Source: Candidatus Paraprevotella stercoravium (GTDB taxonomy: Bacteria > Bacteroidota > Bacteroidia > Bacteroidales > Bacteroidaceae). From it: 64,000 bases of DNA. Of this stretch, positions 61,397-64,000 are shown piece after piece. The stretch covers positions 62,001 to 126,000 of the forward strand of contig CALUIU010000004.1 of the NCBI GenBank assembly GCA_944320795.1, in the 5' to 3' direction. The translations under genes were made by a program, and so were the position numbers. The first letter of the stretch is position 1; each line of letters begins with the position of its first letter. Under the pieces are notes generated by a model that was not told the origin of the DNA, did no database searches, and was given only the letters and a program-made list of their open reading frames with translations.

Positions 61397-62800
61397 CTAT
61401 GATTCTACGCTAAAAACACTGAAATTACGGATTTGTGGTTCTGAAGTACTTTCTTCGATCACCAATCGGAATTCCCGGGCATTGGTTGTCGGAAATGCTT
61501 CTATCCGCTTGTGTCCCACCGAAAAACCTTTCGCCACAGTCGTCCACTTTCCGTCAACACGTGCCTCAACCCGATAGGCCCGAATACGTTCTCCTTTAGT
61601 GATATCCTCCTGTATCTGATAGTAATTCACCGGTTGAGACTTTTCCAGTTTCAACGACAGTTTCTGTTTTCCGGTGGCTGAAGTCTGTGCCAATGGAGTA
61701 CCGAAACGACGTCGGATCTCAATTCCCCATTCCTGCAAACGTGCCACATCTCCAGCGGGAATAAGTCCATCCGGATTTGGAGTCAGTCCCACCATCAGGG
61801 TTGCATTCCGTCCTACGGATTTTTCATACATATCCATCAGGTTCTCCAGCGGATAAACAGCCCGGTCATCATCTCCCGGCTCCCAGAACCATTCATGCCG
61901 CCCGTTATACCCGCGTAAAGGAGTATCTGCCATGGCCGGTATCCAGTACTTTCCTTCCGGATCGCCATGAGCCAATAACTTGTTATGATCGGTTACCTTA
62001 TCGGTTGCATTGCTATGACTGTACGGATATGGGAAACTGGACCAGCAAGGATAACCAACCGTACCGCTTTCCGAACCTCCCCAACGCAAGTCTGCCCGGT
62101 TCACATTATGATAAAACAGACAATTCGGCTGATAGCGGTTTACAATCGGTTCCACGTCGGGTCCCAGTCCTTTCGGATCATCGGCTCCTCCATCAAACCA
62201 GATCATGAACAGATCCCCATAACGTGTGCAGATTTCCTCAACCATCTTTTCACACAATCGTTTATACCACTGCTGACGGTTGCGGGCAAACTCACCTTCC
62301 CCCTCAGCCTTGAAATTATGGATTCCGAACAAAGAATTCCAACGGATACCGATATAGATACCGGGCTGAACATCATATTTACGACACGAATTGACAAAAT
62401 CACGAACAATATCTCCCTTGCCATCCCGCCACTTCACTGCTTTCAGACAGTAAGGATTCACATCACTCTGCCACAGACCAAAGCCGGTTTCATGAGTTGC
62501 CGTCAGAATGGCAAACTTGGCACCGGCCGCTTTGGCCGCACGAATCCATTGATCGGTATCCAGACTGTCCGGATGAAAAATATTGTAGTCCTCGACAGGA
62601 GTTATCCGGTTATTTCCCTGACCATACACCTTACCGTCGAACACATGCAGGTCGTAATGAAACACAACTCCGATCTCTGCTTCATGCCATTTCAGCTGAT
62701 GGGCAGCGGGTACCGGTCCCACCGAATCAGATTTTGCACTGACAGAAAAACACATCCCCCCAAATAGGAGCAATATCGCCAACAGTTTCTTTTTCATCAT
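61397..62800 (-). CDS. Alpha-L-fucosidase, GH29
   Basis: The 467-residue secreted enzyme has a signal peptide (LLAILLLFGGMCFSVSA), a GH29 (beta/alpha)8 barrel (LKWHEAEIGVVFHYDLHVF, AKFAILTATHETGFGLWQS) with the nucleophile Asp203 in MIWFDGGADD, and a C-terminal galactose-binding-like beta-sandwich. It releases fucose from host or dietary glycans. It stands alone, with no SusC/D pair in the window. A second ATG follows the first. The leader contains a terminator-like hairpin (62836-62867). Confidence 0.9.
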   Translation of the reverse strand: MMKKKLLAILLLFGGMCFSVSAKSDSVGPVPAAHQLKWHEAEIGVVFHYDLHVFDGKVYGQGNNRITPVEDYNIFHPDSLDTDQWIRAAKAAGAKFAILTATHETGFGLWQSDVNPYCLKAVKWRDGKGDIVRDFVNSCRKYDVQPGIYIGIRWNSLFGIHNFKAEGEGEFARNRQQWYKRLCEKMVEEICTRYGDLFMIWFDGGADDPKGLGPDVEPIVNRYQPNCLFYHNVNRADLRWGGSESGTVGYPCWSSFPYPYSHSNATDKVTDHNKLLAHGDPEGKYWIPAMADTPLRGYNGRHEWFWEPGDDDRAVYPLENLMDMYEKSVGRNATLMVGLTPNPDGLIPAGDVARLQEWGIEIRRRFGTPLAQTSATGKQKLSLKLEKSQPVNYYQIQEDITKGERIRAYRVEARVDGKWTTVAKGFSVGHKRIEAFPTTNAREFRLVIEESTSEPQIRNFSVFSVES

Positions 62801-62835
62801 TTATAGAGTAACTTTATCAGGTAATGGTTAAAAAC

Positions 62836-62867
62836 AAACTCTGCCCGATACATCGGAAGCAGAGTTT
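62836..62867 (-). promoter_or_regulatory. Terminator-like hairpin in the fucosidase leader
   Basis: AAACTCTGC (62836-62844) pairs with GCAGAGTTT (62859-62867), and CCGAT (62845-62849) with ATCGG (62852-62856). On the minus strand GTTTTT follows. It lies between a weak -7-like box (TATCTTCG, 62881-62888) and the start codon; a possible attenuator. Confidence 0.45.
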
Positions 62868-62942
62868 ATGAGTCTGCTTGCGAAGATAAACAAAAGATTT
62901 AAATAAGTCAGAGAGAAGAAACCTTTTCTAAATTAAAATTCC

Positions 62943-62950
62943 TATTTTTG
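62943..62950 (+). promoter_or_regulatory. -7 box of the alcohol dehydrogenase gene
   Basis: TATTTTTG (TAnnTTTG), 22 bp before the ATG at 62973. Confidence 0.65.
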
Positions 62951-62972
62951 TATAGGTTGAAAAAATAATATT

Positions 62973-64000
62973 ATGCTAGCATACACTTATATCGAACCCG
63001 GAAAATTCGCCTGGACCGACAAACCTGTGCCGCAGATTCTGGATTCTCGCGATGCCATCGTACGGATCACCATGAGCAGCATCTGTACCAGCGACCTGCA
63101 TATCAAGCACGGCTCTGTGCCCCGCGCCGTTCCCGGCATTACCGTAGGCCACGAGATGGTGGGCATTGTCGAACAAACCGGTGCAGAAGTAACCACGGTC
63201 AAACCCGGCGACCGAGTGACCGTAAATGTAGAAACCTTTTGCGGAGAATGCTTTTTCTGCCGCAAAGGTTATGTAAACAATTGTCAGGACCCGAATGGCG
63301 GTTGGGCTTTGGGATGCCGCATTGACGGCGGACAGACAGAATTCGTACGAGTACCTTATGCCGATCAGGGCCTGAACCATATCCCGGAAGGAGTGAGCGA
63401 CGAGCAGGCTCTCTTTGTCGGCGATATTCTGGCGACCGGATTTTGGGCCGCCCGTATTTCGGAAATCACTTCCGAAGACACTGTACTGCTGATCGGTGGC
63501 GGTCCTACCGGCATCTGCACCCTGCTCTGCGTACAGTTGAAGAAACCACGCCGCATTATTGTTTGCGAAAAATCAGAGGAACGCATCCGTTTCATTCGGG
63601 AGCACTATCCCGACGTACTGGTCACCACACCAGACCAATGCGCGGATTTTGTCCGCCTGAACAGTGACCACGGAGGAGCCGATATCGTGATTGAAGTGGC
63701 CGGAGCGCCGGATACTTTCCAACTGGCATGGCAATGTGCCCGCCCCAATGCCATTGTTACAGTCGTAGCTCTTTATGACCATCCACAAACGCTTCCGTTA
63801 CCTGACATGTATGGCAAGAACCTGACCTTCAAGACCGGAGGTGTGGACGGTTGCGACTGCGCCGAAATTCTCCGGCTGATAGCCGACGGCCAGATCGATA
63901 CCACCCCACTGATTACCCACCGCTTTCCTTTACGGGAAATAGAAAAAGCCTATCATCTCTTTGAGCATCATCTGGATGGAGTAATCAAAGTAGCCATTAC
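62973..64000 (+). CDS. Zinc-dependent alcohol dehydrogenase (3' end outside window)
   Basis: The ATG at 62973 opens a frame that runs to the window edge without a stop (342 codons). Catalytic-zinc ligands Cys38 (SSICTSD) and His60-Glu61 (GHEMVG) and the structural-zinc Cys90, Cys93, Cys96 and Cys104 are all present. The NAD(P) site is LIGGGPTGICTLL. It belongs to the medium-chain dehydrogenase family; the alcohol or polyol substrate is unknown. Typical members have about 340-360 residues, so little is missing. Confidence 0.9.
   Translation, partial: MLAYTYIEPGKFAWTDKPVPQILDSRDAIVRITMSSICTSDLHIKHGSVPRAVPGITVGHEMVGIVEQTGAEVTTVKPGDRVTVNVETFCGECFFCRKGYVNNCQDPNGGWALGCRIDGGQTEFVRVPYADQGLNHIPEGVSDEQALFVGDILATGFWAARISEITSEDTVLLIGGGPTGICTLLCVQLKKPRRIIVCEKSEERIRFIREHYPDVLVTTPDQCADFVRLNSDHGGADIVIEVAGAPDTFQLAWQCARPNAIVTVVALYDHPQTLPLPDMYGKNLTFKTGGVDGCDCAEILRLIADGQIDTTPLITHRFPLREIEKAYHLFEHHLDGVIKVAI

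Overview
This is a chromosomal window from a member of the order Bacteroidales, most likely a gut Bacteroides or Phocaeicola relative. The evidence is: promoters with the Bacteroidetes -7 box TAnnTTTG (often TACCTTTG or TATCTTTG) in front of many genes; families typical of the group (TonB-dependent receptor, DUF4270, DUF5686, DUF5063, RlmI/FtsK/LolA/TrxB neighbours, GH29 fucosidase); and lipoproteins with Bacteroides-like signal peptides. No rRNA, tRNA, insertion sequence, prophage or CRISPR array was seen. Most of the window reads as core genome. The stretch of about 55.3-61.3 kb is visibly more AT-rich and looks accessory.

Layout. 0-5.1 kb: the 3' end of a TonB-dependent receptor, then panC-panD (pantothenate/CoA supply, minus strand), then a two-gene unit of a glycogen-synthase N-domain protein and a DUF4270 lipoprotein. 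5.2-8.7 kb: a TerB/DnaJ-type co-chaperone and a large DUF5686 outer-membrane protein, divergently arranged. 8.8-14.4 kb: a glycogen/maltodextrin unit (debranching enzyme, GT4 synthase-like transferase, GH57 amylase) opposite a Crp/Fnr regulator. 14.4-20.5 kb: lipid kinase, miaA, a Gate-domain membrane protein, gapA, a tiny lipoprotein and guaA. 20.6-28.7 kb: one tightly packed minus-strand operon of eight genes: nucleoside permease, bifunctional nuclease, rsmE, a DUF4836-like anchored protein, an ABC ATPase and FtsX-like permease, an AmgK-RapZ fusion, and a MurU-like nucleotidyltransferase. 29.0-31.4 kb: rlmI, a 3'-5' exonuclease and DUF5063. 31.6-36.5 kb: ftsK, lolA, trxB, then rplU-rpmA behind a structured leader.

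36.5-44.5 kb: a small HTH protein, a DUF134-NifX fusion, a lipocalin and a nitrilase-family amidase, then iorA-iorB-aminotransferase-paaK-ACT. That last group can interconvert aromatic amino acids, arylpyruvates and arylacetyl-CoA/arylacetates. 44.6-48.1 kb: a BIG2-repeat surface protein with a C-terminal sorting-like domain, a YqiA hydrolase fused to a Cys-rich domain, and a lipoprotein. 48.2-52.7 kb: a MarR-TolC-HlyD-MFS drug-export operon. 52.8-55.2 kb: threonine aldolase, a TIGR04076 protein and a TrmH methyltransferase. 55.3-61.3 kb: a membrane Ser/Thr kinase facing an operon of a mini-lipoprotein, a TonB-C/MORN protein and three zinc-ribbon membrane proteins, followed by an orphan regulator-like gene. 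61.4-64.0 kb: a fucosidase and a truncated zinc alcohol dehydrogenase.

The observations I find most worth following are: the AmgK kinase fused to a RapZ C-domain beside MurU (possible amino-sugar sensing in wall recycling); the zinc-ribbon/TonB/kinase locus; 10-bp-period direct repeats TTGRTYCA shared by two unlinked promoters; two mini-lipoproteins missed by length cut-offs; and a small terminator-ended RNA candidate at 28.9 kb.
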